Shown: one piece after another, positions 6,259 to 6,423 of the stretch
How positions within the stretch are numbered: position 1 is the stretch's first letter
How the letters are laid out: each line of letters opens with the position of its first letter
DNA from: Methyloceanibacter sp.
GTDB taxonomy: Bacteria > Pseudomonadota > Alphaproteobacteria > Rhizobiales > Methyloligellaceae
Direction: 5' to 3'
Assembly: GCA_025449615.1 (NCBI GenBank)
Contig: JANWJA010000111.1
Location: 1-6,423 of the forward strand
Length of the DNA stretch: 6,423 bases
Translations under genes and position numbers: made by a program
Notes under the pieces: model-generated
Databases searched by the model: none
Seen by the model: the letters and a program-made list of their open reading frames with translations, nothing else
What the model was told of the DNA's origin: nothing

Positions 6259-6423
6259 GTCAGGGACGATACATACACCGGCCTTGAGCAGGATAAACCG
6301 GTTCGAACCATTGAACGGGCCCGAGAGATTGCGGCCAAAGCCAATGCCGAAGAAATTCGTGTGTTCGATGGAGCCTTCAGTTCACGCTTAAGAGTGGAAT
6401 TGGAGAAGGTAGCCAAAGAGAAA
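6259..6423 (+). other. Protein-like plus-strand frame running off the right edge
   Basis: From about 6268 the plus strand reads DDTYTGLEQDKPVRTIERAR, continuing with EIAAKANAEEIRVFDGAF and ending VELEKVAKEK at the edge. The Glu/Ala/Lys/Arg-rich helical character suggests real coding sequence. Only about half of the third positions are G/C, lower than in the neighbouring genes, which may mean acquired DNA. The frame is open back to beyond 6121 but holds no ATG, GTG or TTG before 6361, so the start is missing, unusual or lost by frameshift. The minus strand is also open here, though its translation is Ser/Ala/Leu/Arg-rich like a shadow. No family is recognised. The remaining sequence between 6124 and 6423 shows nothing else that I can support. 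Confidence 0.3.

Overview
The window looks like a piece of an alphaproteobacterial chromosome, most likely Hyphomicrobiales (Rhizobiales). It is GC-rich with GC-rich third codon positions. It carries an alphaproteobacterial-type MreB/MreC pair, a secreted DUF6600-type protein ending in long Gly/Asn/Lys/Asp-rich repeats, and a leuA with an alphaproteobacterial-style leader. The assignment rests on protein and layout recognition only; no database search was possible.

Left third (1-2294): the rod-shape operon mreB-mreC lies on the minus strand. mreB is complete when started at the internal ATG at 2041. mreC starts 92 bases after the mreB stop and runs off the left edge. A sigma70-like promoter candidate lies upstream of mreB in the region shared with the divergent gene to the right. 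MreB forms membrane-bound filaments. MreC is the periplasmic partner that links them to the peptidoglycan elongation machinery.

Middle (2295-4170): one plus-strand gene encodes a 558-residue exported protein. A Trp/Tyr/Gly-rich DUF6600 domain is followed by a basic segment, a long disordered Gly-rich tail with a 78-bp tandem repeat, and a Cys pair at the C-terminus. A strong hairpin at 3999-4026 sits between this gene and the convergent leuA and can serve both as a terminator.

Right third (4171-6423): leuA (2-isopropylmalate synthase) is on the minus strand. About 120 bases upstream of it is a small unannotated-looking gene for a 33-residue leader peptide. It has a near-ideal Shine-Dalgarno sequence and five Leu codons in its residues 24-30. 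Its stop codon lies inside the 5' arm of a 49-base stem-loop. This is the signature of leucine-dependent attenuation. Unusually, no U-tract follows the stem-loop, and the Leu-codon run is itself complementary to the leuA ribosome binding site. That suggests control at translation or through Rho rather than by an intrinsic terminator.

Beyond the leader lies a 96-bp MITE/REP-like element with 28-bp inverted ends. Past it is about 300 bp of decayed or edge-truncated coding sequence. A minus-strand open frame there ends inside the repeat, and a plus-strand protein-like frame runs off the right edge without a recognisable start.
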